DNA from: Antedon mediterranea
Taxonomy: Eukaryota > Echinodermata > Crinoidea > Comatulida > Antedonidae
NCBI RefSeq assembly: GCF_964355755.1
Contig: NC_092671.1
Location: 13,002,501 to 13,062,500 of the forward strand
Direction of reading: 5' to 3'
Length of the DNA: 60,000 nucleotides
The notes beneath the pieces were generated by a model. It was given only the letters and a program-made list of their open reading frames with translations. It ran no database searches and was not told where the DNA came from. The position numbers and the translations under genes are program-made. This document shows positions 50,988-60,000 of the stretch, one piece after another. Within the stretch, counting starts at the first letter, position 1. Each line of letters opens with the position of its first letter.

Positions 50988-51035
50988 GGGTCTCTAATTT
51001 TCATCATACTCAAGTATGATGAAAATTAGAGACCC
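50988..51035. repeat. Near-perfect 48-bp hairpin
   Basis: Two 23-bp arms (GGGTCTCTAATTTTCATCATACT as 50988-51010 and its exact reverse complement as 51013-51035) are separated by only CA. No mismatch is visible. Confidence 0.9.
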
Positions 51036-51163
51036 TTAAACCAACTGCTCAGTCCTGTGTCATCTCGTTCCCATTATGGAGGAATTCATTCTTCCATAGT
51101 ACTATGTTAGACCATACACAAATAAACAAACAAGTATGGATGATTTCGATCCAAGTCGACCCT

Positions 51164-52097
51164 AAACCGTCTCGGCCAAAGTCAAGTCGGCCCCAGGTCA
51201 AGGTCAAGTCAACTCGGCCTCAAGTCAACTCGGCCTCACGTCAACTCGGCCAAAAAATAATTGGTCAACTCAGCCCCGTTAAAGTATGGAACGCAAAAAG
51301 TGCAAATGAAGGGGATTGCTAAAATAATATTTATTCACATTTTTGATTTATTAATAAGCATTCATACTATTATTAATGATTATAATGAACATTTGGATAA
51401 TAAATAGGAACACATTGTAGGCCCAATAATGATGATGCACGTACGTGGGCGCGTATGTTCGTTTGTGCGTCAAAATTCAATAAACATGTCCGATATGCGA
51501 TGATATTTATTAGGTGTAATAAGATTGTTTGATTGAATCATTGATGTATAAAATAATGTTAACTCCATTGTTGAATCACGCGTAGATTTCTTCAGTGTAT
51601 GCATTTGATTAGGCGACAACATCTGAGACCAATTCGTAGCTGCGCCTTTGGCAGCTATTTCGATATCTACAACTGCTACGTGTTTTCGCTGGGGATTCCC
51701 CTTTTTTAAAAACCCAAATCATGGACAAAAACGATATGTACGATCATTTTTTCTATGGCCAAATGGTGGAACGTAGGCCTACGTCTTCGATTTACTAAAA
51801 TGCGGTAGGCCTACCTGCACGAGTTTTTGTAACACGCGGGTACTTCTATTCATATCAGCAATGAGATCATTTTTTTATGTGATATTATTATATTATATTT
51901 TTTATTTCTTCATTTTTTTTAAAGCGTGGATAGTAATAATCATAATAATATTAAGCTTTTTGCGTTCCATACTTTATTGTGGCCGAGTTGACCGATTAGT
52001 TTTTGGCCGAGTTGACGTGAGGCCGAGTTGACTTGAGGCCGAGTTGACTTGAGGCCAAGTTGACTTGGGGCCGACTTGACTTTGGCCGAGACGGTTT
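51164..52097. mobile_element. Foldback element with repeat-filled arms, 934 bp
   Basis: The left arm (51164-51300) starts AAACCGTCTCGGCCAAAGTC and holds repeats of GTCAACTCGGCCTCAA. The right arm (51956-52097) is its reverse complement, ending GCCGAGACGGTTT, with GGCCGAGTTGACTTGA repeats. The inner ends also match (AAAGTATGGAACGCAAAAAG against CTTTTTGCGTTCCATACTTT). The ~650-bp middle is non-coding. Arms built of tandem ~16-bp repeats are typical of foldback-type elements. The arms differ slightly in repeat count. Confidence 0.85.
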
Positions 52098-52396
52098 GCA
52101 TGCAATTAATTTTTTTTGGACATCATTTAGAATTCATGAATATTTTATGAGATTAATTTTAGCATAAAATAAGACATTATCAGTCTCTCATGGGCATAGG
52201 TCAATAGGAATGTGTCAACGTATCTTAAGCATTATTCAAGATTTCTGCATCAGACGATAGGGAAAAAAATGTTGCGGCCAGCCAAAGGGTGCCTAGTATT
52301 AATTGTAGAGTTTACTTATTTTTTAATTTGTTATTATAAAAGTCCAATTTGTTGATAAAATGGTTATTATTATAATTGTTTCACCGTTTTTTACAG

Positions 52397-52486
52397 TCAT
52401 ATGCAGTTTATGTACAGTACACATTAGTTTGAATGATGGAAGATTCTACAGACCGGAATTTGTTGAGGTCAAAGAGCAATTATGAG
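52397..52486 (+). CDS. OSBPL3/6/7: ORP exon with start codon
   Basis: Acceptor ccgttttttacag at 52396 and donor GAG|gtaata. The coding part starts at ATG 52433 (a second ATG follows at once) and gives MMEDSTDRNLLRSKSNYE, 18 codons, phase 0. The 36 bases before ATG are 5' UTR, so at least one non-coding exon lies upstream. Confidence 0.7.
52401..52427 (+). promoter_or_regulatory. OSBPL3/6/7: uORF just before ORP start codon
   Basis: Within the same exon an ATG opens eight codons (MQFMYSTH) and stops at TAG, six bases ahead of the main ATG at 52433. A second ATG of the same uORF sits at 52410. The short distance would allow limited re-initiation, so it may damp translation; only the arrangement is seen. 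Confidence 0.5.
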
Positions 52487-55400
52487 GTAATAATAGACTT
52501 TTGTAACCAGAAGTGCATCTCTGATTATATTGTAATATTGTTAAGGATTAAATATATCAACTAGAACAATTCTCCTACATAATATTTTACTGGAAAAAAA
52601 AAATTTTTGTGGTCCAGAATTGGGACCCTAGCCTGAAAATGTAATGAAGTGACCACATATCTATCTGTATTTTCATTTTGGTAAAGATCTTGTAACTTTT
52701 TGAGTGCTAACAAACAGACATATGCAATCGACTACACAATACCTCCTTGGCGGAGATAAATCAATCACTAATGTGGTTGGTGTCTTTTAAACAAGTTACT
52801 TACTGTACAGTACATGTACAGTTATTGTTGACCATTTATAAAAACTCATTAAAAAGTGTGCGATATTCTTTTATTCTTTCTATTCTTTTTTTTCCCTTAA
52901 ATGTAGCCAGTTATATTATAGAAATTTATAATGTGACAATTACCTTTAATTTATTTTAAAATGTGTAAAATAGTACACCAAGCACTAGTAAACATTTGAC
53001 AGTCGTACATAATGCTAGTTTACTACAGAAGGGTGAATTTCGAGTCCTTTTGTTTTTAAAATGTATGTACATAAATTACAGTGAGTGAGTGGCCGAGCTG
53101 TTAAGACCGTGGAACCGTAATTACGTAGCCATAACACTCCATGGTTCTGGTGGTAGAACGAGTCTTCTCGGATAAGGACTATAAACCGTAGGTCCAGTGT
53201 ACACATCTAGCTCGTGTGCACTTTAAAGAACCTAGTACATCTTTCAAGACGAGTAGGGGGTTACCCCGGTGTATTAGTACACCACAGCCACTGATCACCA
53301 ACTGGGCTGGCCCTCTGGTAGACCAGTCTTTGACTGAAGAGGTTACCCAGTATAAATATATATTTCAATCAATCAATCAATCAACCAGATAATTGTTAAC
53401 CAATGTAAAAATATATAATAAAATACATGTAAAAAATTTTCCTTTCAATTTTACTGATTCTTATTACTGTATTTCATTTTAATAAAATGGCTTGAAAATT
53501 GGCATAAAAATGAGATTCAATTTTACAGGAATCTGTTAAGTGAAAAACAATTAATAGGATTGTTTGATTGGAGAAAAAAAATTAACCCAACACTTATCAT
53601 TAATATTTGTATTCCTTGAGGAACTCTACATTTTAAAGTTTAAAATGATTATTATAATTTCACACACTGTATAGTCATACTATATTTGTATTATTATCAC
53701 TTATTTTGTACAAACTAACCATGTGAAATAGTTGACATTGCTCATATGATTTAATATTTGAATAAATAATTTTGAACTGAAAAAGAAATTCAGTGTTATT
53801 GTCATGAAGTTGATGTTATAGCCATAAAAAAACATTATTTTCTAATATTCGTGTGTTATCACATCAATATCGTATTGACGTTTCCCGTTAATTATTTTAT
53901 CATCATTCAGCTACGAGAATTAGTTTGACTGCACTAGCAGCAACGAAGTCACTTACTGAATCTTAATGCGTTCGACTAGAAAATTATTAATTGCAGTTTT
54001 GTACTGCTATGCAGATGGTAACTTGTTTTTGCAAGTAAAGCCTGTGCTGTGTGATATAATTTCTTTTGCTGCTAGCCAGTTGGCTTGTTATCTTTCTACT
54101 TATCTGTGATTTAACGCAAAGATGAGTGTCTTAGAGCTAGCAGAAGGCCTTGGATAGAGAGCCTAGGCCGCAGTGTCTGTCTTGCAGTACAGTAGGTGTT
54201 GAGCCTAAAGAGCTAGCATACATAGGGCGTTTGCTTTCTGAAGTGTCTAGGCAGTTAATTGCTCTGTAATGTTGAATTAAGTGCCTTGTTGGTTTATTTC
54301 TAACAATTGAATATTGTTAATAATGAAGAAGGTATTAAAATGTGTGGAGGAGTTGTCACCGAGTCATCGTAAATATAATTTTGTATCATTCGGATCAATA
54401 AATCGTTCAAGGTCAATAGAAAAGGTGACAATTTGAAATTATATGTGTGCATAATTGTTATGATTTAAACTCACTATAAATTAGTAGTATAAAACAGTGT
54501 AAATATGTGAATTGTGCAGGGCGAAGTGACTAAATCTTTCCCCTTTACATATAATAACCCACTTATTTATTAAGATCTTCCTTTTCTATGTGAATTCTTC
54601 CAACCTACAGTACAGTGTACATTTTTTTGATTGAATTTAATAATTTCATGAAATAATTTAAATGATATGAATATGAAACATCATTCACCTTTCTCAGCAA
54701 ACTTTACATGTACAACATATCTATGCATTATGCATAATATTCATATCAATAATTGACTGTAGATGTTGCACACATGCATAATTTGAAGATTTCAATTACT
54801 AATCTAATTACTTAGATGTGTATGAAATCTATTCATCCCGATACATTAAAATAGATTTAATAGTTTTATTTTAGGCCATTTGATTAGTTTGAACCCTATC
54901 TTACCCATCTGGTATTTTACAATAAACACCATAATAAATTGTTAGATTTAATTATGTTAATAATCCTTGCTAGAATGAATACTACTACTTTTTAAAACTG
55001 GTTATATAGATATATAAATTGGAATTTGTTTTTCTTTTAGGAAGAAGATGGAGATGTTGTTTCACACCTTGAGGATGAATCTGACAAACAAGGAGGGAGT
55101 GCCATGACTCTACTCCGTTATAATGCTAGTAATACCGAAGTGGAACAAGAACCAGGAAAAATAGAAGGCTACTTGTTGAAAAGAAGAAAAAGACCAATGA
55201 AAGGATGGCATAAGGTAAATGAATAGAATAGTTGAACATCTGTTGTTTTAATAAGCCATTAGGATAAATGGTTGTAATGAGTTTATCTTATCCTATGGTA
55301 TTTTCTAACTAAAAATTAAGTTAAACTTTAATAATAAAATGTCATTTTTAAACAATATGGTTGTCGAAGTGTTAGTAGGTAACAGATAAAGAGTACAAAT

Positions 55401-58161
55401 AGTTTGTTATCCTAAATGATTTTAATATGAAATGGAGGCCTTGGGAACAAATTAAATTATTAACTGCAGTTTCTAAAACATTTTTTTTCTTTAGTTATAC
55501 AGTAGTAATATGTTTCTCTTTTATAAACTGTCTTAAACTTTTTTTAAATTTTAATAAAATTAATATATTGTTCTTTGCATGTATCATTTAATATAATTAT
55601 TATGTAATTAAATTTCAGCGATATTTTGTTTTGGAGAAAGGAATGTTGACCTATGGTAAAACTGTAGCAGAGGTATGTTGTAACTACCCAATTGTTTGTT
55701 GTCTCTTAATATACCTGGAATGAATGAGATTTGAATACAATTAATTTGCTTTTTGCTTTTGAACTTTTGTTGCCATATTGTTTCCATTTTAATTATGTTT
55801 ACTTTTTTGGTATTTTTTTTATATCATTGTGTAGCTTCAAAAAGGCAAGATCCATGGAACTATTGATATTGGCACATCAGTAATCAATACAGAAAAAGAA
55901 GAGGACAAGAAAGCTAGAAGAATTGATATTGACAATGAAGAATTTTTATATCATTTAAAAGTATGTATTTTTATTATTTTTAAATAGAATATTAAATTTA
56001 TGTATTAAAAATAATCTGTTTAGTAAATCCACAATCAGTTTCATAAATTTCCCTTTTTTTTAAAGTAAAAAGTTGTTTTATTTAAATCTGTAGACAATAA
56101 ATAGTAATGATATATAGATAAATAAAACATTGTTCACCAAAAGTTGATCTAAAATTCTCCAAAAAAAATAAATAAAAATTGTCTTGAAATACAATAAAAA
56201 TACAATAAAAATACTATTGATAAGATTACAAAGAAGGGCATTTTACCTCAACTCAACTTTTTAATAACCTTATGTTTTTGTGTATTAATTGAAATAGAGC
56301 ACTAGCCATGAAGAGTTCCTAGCATGGAAAGAGCATTTGCAGAAACACCAAACCTACCGTAAACGTTTCCTAGCATCCAAGCGAGAATCGAAAATGTTCA
56401 GTGTAGAAGCAAACACACCAACTAGTAATGTCACCCTCAAAGCATTGACGCTAGAAAAACGAAGACAGACTTTGAAGAAACAGCAGTCGTCACGTTTACT
56501 ATCGAACCAAGAGCGAGTGGCGATGTGGGTGAGGGACACATCGGCTCTTGATGTTTGCCAAAAAGGTTTGTCCATTTGTATTATTTTTCATTATGGTTCA
56601 AATAGATTTGTAATTCTGTTACTAAAATCCAGAGACTAAATTTAAATAGAATTATAAAATATTTTGGCATAAATTTGATAATAATAAAAAAACAATACAG
56701 CCAGGTTTAAAATTTTAAAAATCTTTTTAGTTTCCCGAAGTAGTGATGCTGTCGCTTAGTAATTAATAGGCTTGCTTTCCTGGGTTCAAAGTTCAATTCC
56801 GGTGTTTCACACTTTATTTCATTGTTGGAACTGTAACTTGTAATGAGTGGGTAGTGTAGGTAATAATAATAAATGTAATCTTATGACCTTTATTATCATG
56901 TTTAATTAGATTCAACACCTTACCTAGTTGAGATTATCGGTGGTAATATCAATATTTTATAGGTTATCCTAATGGTTATTAAGGATTGAGTTATGCAGCG
57001 GATGACGCCATAAGATTTAGCAACAATAATATATACATTGTAAATGAGAATTGTAATGACTTTAACTACACACTGTATATTATCATGGTAGCATATTCCA
57101 ACAATTAACTCACTTTTAGTGTATCAATTGTATTGTTATTATAATAACGTAGGGCATTCACCCAGGTTTATGAAGAATTCAATTTTGCGAAATGAAGCTT
57201 TACGTACAATCAATGACACCCTTTTTGTTGAATCAGAATCAAATTCTCTGTAATTTAAATTAATTATTTATTTTTATATTTCAAAAGATTGCAGCCTGAG
57301 AATTCTATGATTAGGCATAAACCAAGTGTTTTTAAAATTAAAATGTTTTTATGTATCAAATAATAACATGGTAATAGCATGTGCTTTTTAATCTTTTTAT
57401 TACAGTAAATAGTACAAAATAATGGCTATAAAGAACTAATGCATTATATAACATAACATAGAGAACTAGAGGGTACTCCGAGAGTACAAACCTCCGCCTA
57501 CTGTAAAATTCCCTACATAAAATGCCCCCTGAATATTTTTTTTTACATTTTTTTTTATTAGCTCTAAGTGTAAATATGTTAACTGCACACTACAAAGTTG
57601 TGGATGACAGTGTGGTGTAATGGTTATGTATCCAGCCTCTCACAGTTGAGATCGCTGGTTCAAGTCCCACTGAGGTTTTTTTTAAAAATTATTTTTTTAT
57701 TTCTTTTTTTTTAGTTTTTTGTGGACCTTGATCTTTGACCCTAACCCTTCAAAATGTAACCACAATTAGTGTCATTGATCATTGTGGCAAAGTTTGGTGA
57801 GAATTGGATAAAAACTGTTGTCTCTAGGCAGTAAAATAGTTTTTTGTTAGTTGTGACCTTTACCTATGACCTTTTCCCCTCAAATTCGAACTCGTCCTAG
57901 CTTTTGGGGCATAGATCATTGTTGCCAAATTTGGTGAGAATCGGATAAAAACTGTGGCCTCCAGGATGTTCACAGACACACACACAAACACACACACAAA
58001 TATACAGGGGTGAAAACATAACCTCCTTGGCGGAGGTAATAATTGATCAATTCTTTGTCATAGATTTGTCAGATGCAGAAGATACAATTGTGGAACTTTC
58101 TAACATTTTGCAAGACTTATTGAATACAGAGCTTCCACCATATTCTGATCCCAATGCAGAT
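52433..58161 (+). CDS. OSBPL3/6/7: Oxysterol-binding protein-related protein, ORP3/6/7 type (3'-partial), gene span
   Basis: Exons 52433-52486, 55041-55214, 55619-55672, 55835-55960, 56298-56565 and 58064-58161 join in one frame of 258 codons. ORPs carry sterols or phosphoinositides between membranes at contact sites. Residues 1-57 are an acidic lead. The PH domain spans about 58-152: KIEGYLLKRRKRPMKGWHK, RYFVLEKGMLTYGK, KIHGTIDIGTS, IDIDNEEFLYHLK, and the closing EEFLAWKEHLQKH with its C-terminal Trp. After it come a basic stretch (LEKRRQTLKKQQ) and DLSDAEDTIVELSNILQDLL, as in the region between PH and FFAT in this subfamily. The sterol-binding domain with EQVSHHPP should lie beyond 60 kb. 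KGWHKRYF is the subfamily feature that makes me choose ORP3/6/7 over OSBP or ORP1/2. Confidence 0.85.
52600..52757 (+). repeat. Repeat fragment ending ACCTCCTTGGCGGAGAT
   Basis: The end ACCTCCTTGGCGGAGAT (52741-52757) is nearly identical to the end of the larger repeat at 58021-58037. The sequence before it (TGTAACTTTTTGAGTGCTAA, CAAACAGACA) is plausibly the body of a worn copy. The left limit is a guess. Confidence 0.55.
52760..55040. other. ORP intron after the start exon
   Basis: Apart from the SINE at 53.08-53.39 kb and a few GGCCTAG palindromes at 54.14-54.20 kb, I see AT-rich DNA without structure. A more G+C-rich stretch at 53.9-54.4 kb might contain an alternative promoter but has no clear signals. 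Confidence 0.5.
53081..53394 (+). repeat. tRNA-derived SINE, full-length-looking
   Basis: The head TGGCCGAGCTGTTAAGAC resembles a tRNA-Ser/Leu A box, and a worn B box (GGTTCTGGTGG) follows. The body has TCGGATAAGGAC, AAACCGTAGGTC, GTGCACTTTAAAGAACC and a GACGAGTAGGGGGTTACCC segment. It ends in an AATC tandem tail (TCAATCAATCAATCAATC). Parts recur in reverse at 1.3-1.5 kb and 25.34-25.40 kb. Confidence 0.8.
55041..55214 (+). CDS. OSBPL3/6/7: ORP exon 2: acidic lead and start of PH domain
   Basis: Acceptor gtttttcttttag and donor AAG|gtaaat; 174 nt, phase 0. It ends with GKIEGYLLKRRKRPMKGWHK, the beta1-beta2 part of a PH domain whose Lys/Arg run would meet phosphoinositide head groups. Confidence 0.93.
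55619..55672 (+). CDS. OSBPL3/6/7: ORP exon 3: PH domain
   Basis: Acceptor aatttcag and donor GAG|gtatgt; 54 nt. Encodes RYFVLEKGMLTYGKTVAE, the PH beta3-beta4 strands, matching RFFYLDKGILKYAKS-like sequence of the subfamily. Confidence 0.93.
55835..55960 (+). CDS. OSBPL3/6/7: ORP exon 4: PH domain
   Basis: Acceptor ttgtgtag and donor AAA|gtatgt; 126 nt, phase 0. Encodes LQKGKIHGTIDIGTS, a Lys/Glu-rich loop, then RRIDIDNEEFLYHLK, as expected for the middle of this PH domain. Confidence 0.93.
56298..56565 (+). CDS. OSBPL3/6/7: ORP exon 5: PH C-terminal helix and linker
   Basis: Acceptor attgaaatag and donor AAAG|gtttgt; 268 nt, leaves one codon base. STSHEEFLAWKEHLQKHQTY includes the invariant Trp of the PH helix. 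The rest is a Lys/Arg/Gln-rich linker ending WVRDTSALDVCQK, comparable to the VPLWLQSS-DMEKCSKDL region of relatives. The donor GTTTGT is weaker than the others in this gene. Confidence 0.88.
56566..58063. other. ORP intron 5 (1.5 kb)
   Basis: The right half is occupied by a 570-bp dispersed repeat that ends about 25 bp before the next exon. The left half is AT-rich. A B-box-like GTTCAATTCC near 56.79 kb is the only other hint, perhaps of an old SINE. Confidence 0.6.
57467..58042 (+). mobile_element. Dispersed repeat with tRNA-like block, ends ACCTCCGCC / GGCGGAGGT
   Basis: The left part AGAGGGTACTCCGAGAGTAC then ACCTCCGCC (57490-57498) is answered at the right by GGCGGAGGT (58029-58037). 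Near 57.61-57.68 kb it has GTGTGGTGTAATGGTTATG (A-box-like) and GGTTCAAGTCCC, a perfect B-box consensus. Two copies of a ~50-bp segment (GATCATTGT, TTTGGTGAGAATTGGATAAA) lie about 129 bp apart. A CA-rich tract (ACACACACAAACACAC) precedes the end. It could be a SINE nested within a MITE or a composite SINE. Confidence 0.7.
58064..58161 (+). CDS. OSBPL3/6/7: ORP exon 6 (last in window)
   Basis: Acceptor ttctttgtcatag and donor GAT|gtaagt; 98 nt, completing the codon left by exon 5 and ending on a codon border. Encodes DLSDAEDTIVELSNILQDLL and NTELPPYSDPNAD, predicted helical. Family members have a helical L-E-M-S-LLQSM-like segment here. The gene continues past 60 kb. Confidence 0.82.
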
Positions 58162-60000
58162 GTAAGTAAAGACTGCTTTATTTCTTTAAGTGAATATTCT
58201 TATTATCTCTCTGGTCTTGTAGGAATACCAATTTATTCACTCCAAATGTGTCAATCTCATGGAATCATAAATATTCATCTATTTTTCCTCTGTTATAATT
58301 AATTGTTAATAAGACAGAAATAGAGTAGAGACATTTATATTTATTTGTTAATAACAGAATAGTGCTATATTTAAAGGCCAGGTGCGGGCAAAAAATTTCT
58401 ATTGATCATACATTCCAATAATTATCGATCTATAGTTTCCCCTATGTTTCATAATTTTTGGGATTTTATTTGTGTTACACAAGCTTGTTGAAAATAAGCA
58501 CTTTCTTATCAGTGGGGGGATAGTTCAACTTACACAGTAAAATCTCTATTCTTTTATACACACATTTTGTAAATAGAGAGGCATTTTAAAAAGCTATGAA
58601 AAATAAACGGTGTGGTAAAAAATTTTATCAAATGACTAAATATAGGTAATATAACTTGAATTTTACATTTCTAGTATTTTTATTCAACTTCAGATTTTTA
58701 TTTTCATACTAAAGCAAAAATTATCTACCGTATATCCACCATCTTTTTTCACCTTCTAGGGAGTCACCAGACATGTTATTACATAGGTTAAACTACCTAA
58801 CTACTGAAAAAAAGTCTTCCTGGTTTTTATGGCAAATTTTTGCCAAATTTTGTATTTGACCATATTAAGGGAAATTCATGCTTTTTCGTCTTGATTTCCG
58901 TTACAAATATTTGATTTATGTACAATTAACCAGATATTATATTTAAAATTCATGCCTGTATCTGAGCTTTAACAGATTGTAGCCTAATATAATTTAATAA
59001 TAATAATATCCTGGATTTATATAGCGCCTAATGTATTTGGTGAACTAAACATTGTATCATTATTTTACTCTTTTTTATTTTCAACATTGACCTGTTGGGT
59101 TTTCATTGGGGGGCATTAAGAACTTCCAAAAGAACCCAGAAATAAGTTTCAAACGTCTTATTATGTATTAAGTGTTTGTATGATTTCCCTTTTTTTACCT
59201 ATTAAGTTGTACTCGCTTAATGGAAGTCCTATAAAGATCCAGGTAGGTGGAATCATATAGTGGTGTTGGTTTTACAACTAACAACACACATTTAGTATGT
59301 CGGTTTATTGTATATCTTGGTGTTGAAATTCCTCTTGTTTTGCTGTGTGTTTTCATCTTAGCCTTTATACTTTTATAGTGAATTTCATTTCTGGATATGC
59401 CCTTGTAATCATAAATATCATAAATATAAATAAAGACGTATCTCCGCTTTTTATGACGATTACAGTTGCACTTTTTCAGGCATTTTGTTGCTTATTACAA
59501 ACCTCATTTTAATTAGACTACTGTATAATACAAAAGGAATGGTTTATTTTTGTTTTGATCTAAATGTTATTTTCTCTTTTTGTTATGTTGCAAATTATTC
59601 TGATTTTGTGCCAAGTTCCAGTAATTATTTTTTCATTGTTGTTGTTTTCCCCTGTTGTAATGTGTGTTTATAAACCAAGTTTATTAGGGACTTTTAGATT
59701 TTCACGTTGACTGCTACCCTATCACGTCATTTTTCTGATATGCGCATGCACAAGTTGACTGGCACGGCGATTGCCAAATAAATAAAGAGTTTAATACTAC
59801 ATGTTATGGCCTTGGTCTCATCACCTAGGACGCCAGCTTGCGTACAGAAAATTAAGGATCTAGGCTAGCCCTAAGCTACACAATTAGCCTGACTTGCATA
59901 CTTCCACCGGCCCAGCGTTGTGGAATACCTCCACAAACAAGTGCTAATAGAGATTACAAGGTCAGATCCCAAGGTCTTTACGTTATACGTTCACTGGTAC
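58162..60000. other. ORP intron 6, incomplete, with repeat pieces
   Basis: No further exon is visible. TAATAATAATATCCTGGATT followed by TATATAGCGCC at about 59.0 kb resembles the start of a common marine-invertebrate repeat. The rest is AT-rich apart from the G+C-richer end of the window, listed separately. Confidence 0.5.
59690..60000. mobile_element. Possible LTR-retroelement end
   Basis: From about 59.69 kb the base composition changes to more G+C. There is a GATATGCGCATGCACAAGTT segment, AATAAATAAAGAG, then TACTACATGTTATGGCCTTG. An AATAAA shortly before a CA end is the usual layout of an LTR, but I see neither a second LTR nor coding sequence before the window stops. Tentative. Confidence 0.25.

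Larger units (their letters stand above)
50034..52396. other. Region between divergent genes, upstream of ORP start exon
   Basis: It holds a cluster of GGCCTAG palindromes (50.18-50.66 kb), a 48-bp hairpin (50988-51035) and a foldback element (51164-52097). A non-coding first exon of the ORP gene must lie here or earlier, since the ATG exon has a splice acceptor. A candidate donor, TTATTgtaagtatc near 50.33 kb, is plausible but unproven. Confidence 0.4.

Noticed and set aside
51104-51322. 72-codon frame with KSSRPQVKVKSTRPQV repeats
   Set aside because: It is produced by the ~16-bp repeats of the foldback arm.
57604-57680. Functional tRNA gene
   Set aside because: The A and B boxes are good but the T stem and acceptor stem do not pair, and the block sits inside a dispersed repeat; treated as tRNA-derived.

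Overview
This window is animal (metazoan) nuclear DNA. It is AT-rich, its genes are split by introns of 0.1 to 12 kb with GT/AG borders, and it is full of small transposons, SINE-like units and minisatellites. The protein families and repeat style (tRNA-headed SINEs, short TA-flanked inverted-repeat elements, clusters of TAGGCCTAG-like palindromes) suggest a marine invertebrate, perhaps an echinoderm. That placement is an impression, not a measurement.

Three protein-coding genes are supported. (1) A voltage-gated calcium channel beta subunit (CACNB) runs on the + strand from 2968 to 36095. Nine exons join in one open frame of 635 codons plus stop, covering the SH3 core, HOOK, guanylate-kinase-like domain and a long Arg/Asp-rich tail; the N-terminal exon or exons lie upstream of the window. 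(2) A FLYWCH zinc-finger plus MULE-type transposase-like gene lies on the - strand: 45900-47929, joined by inference to a tiny first coding exon at 49005-49014. It has an apparently intact D-D-E set, a long acidic repeated N-terminus, an intron, and no terminal repeats that I could see. (3) An oxysterol-binding-protein-related gene of the ORP3/6/7 type starts at 52433 on the + strand. It shows a PH domain over six coding exons and leaves the window unfinished at its 3' side.

Layout: 1-2967 is presumed CACNB upstream or intron DNA. 2968-36095 is CACNB, with most of its length in introns carrying a ~165-bp tandem repeat (5.8-6.6 kb), several inverted-repeat elements (6.9, 11.8, 13.1, 18.1 and 28.3 kb) and five minisatellite blocks (16.4, 21.5, 29.9, 32.3 kb and a small one at 8.7 kb). 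36.1-45.8 kb is the CACNB 3' UTR followed by intergenic DNA with repeats. 45.8-49.2 kb is the transposase-like gene. 49.2-52.4 kb lies between two divergent genes and holds an inverted-repeat element, a palindrome-rich stretch, a near-perfect hairpin and a 0.93-kb foldback element. 52.4-60 kb is the 5' half of the ORP gene with SINEs and a repeat sitting just in front of one splice acceptor.

The three genes share no pathway that I can name. The CACNB product is a cytosolic partner of calcium-channel alpha-1 subunits; the ORP product is expected at membrane contact sites. I found no clearly new multi-gene system. The best candidates for new biology are the possibly domesticated FLYWCH/MULE gene, a frame-preserving 24-nt microexon in the CACNB HOOK region, a triple tandem splice acceptor in CACNB, a short uORF in front of the ORP start codon, and the foldback element. 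All exon joins come from reading frames and splice signals by eye, with no transcript evidence.
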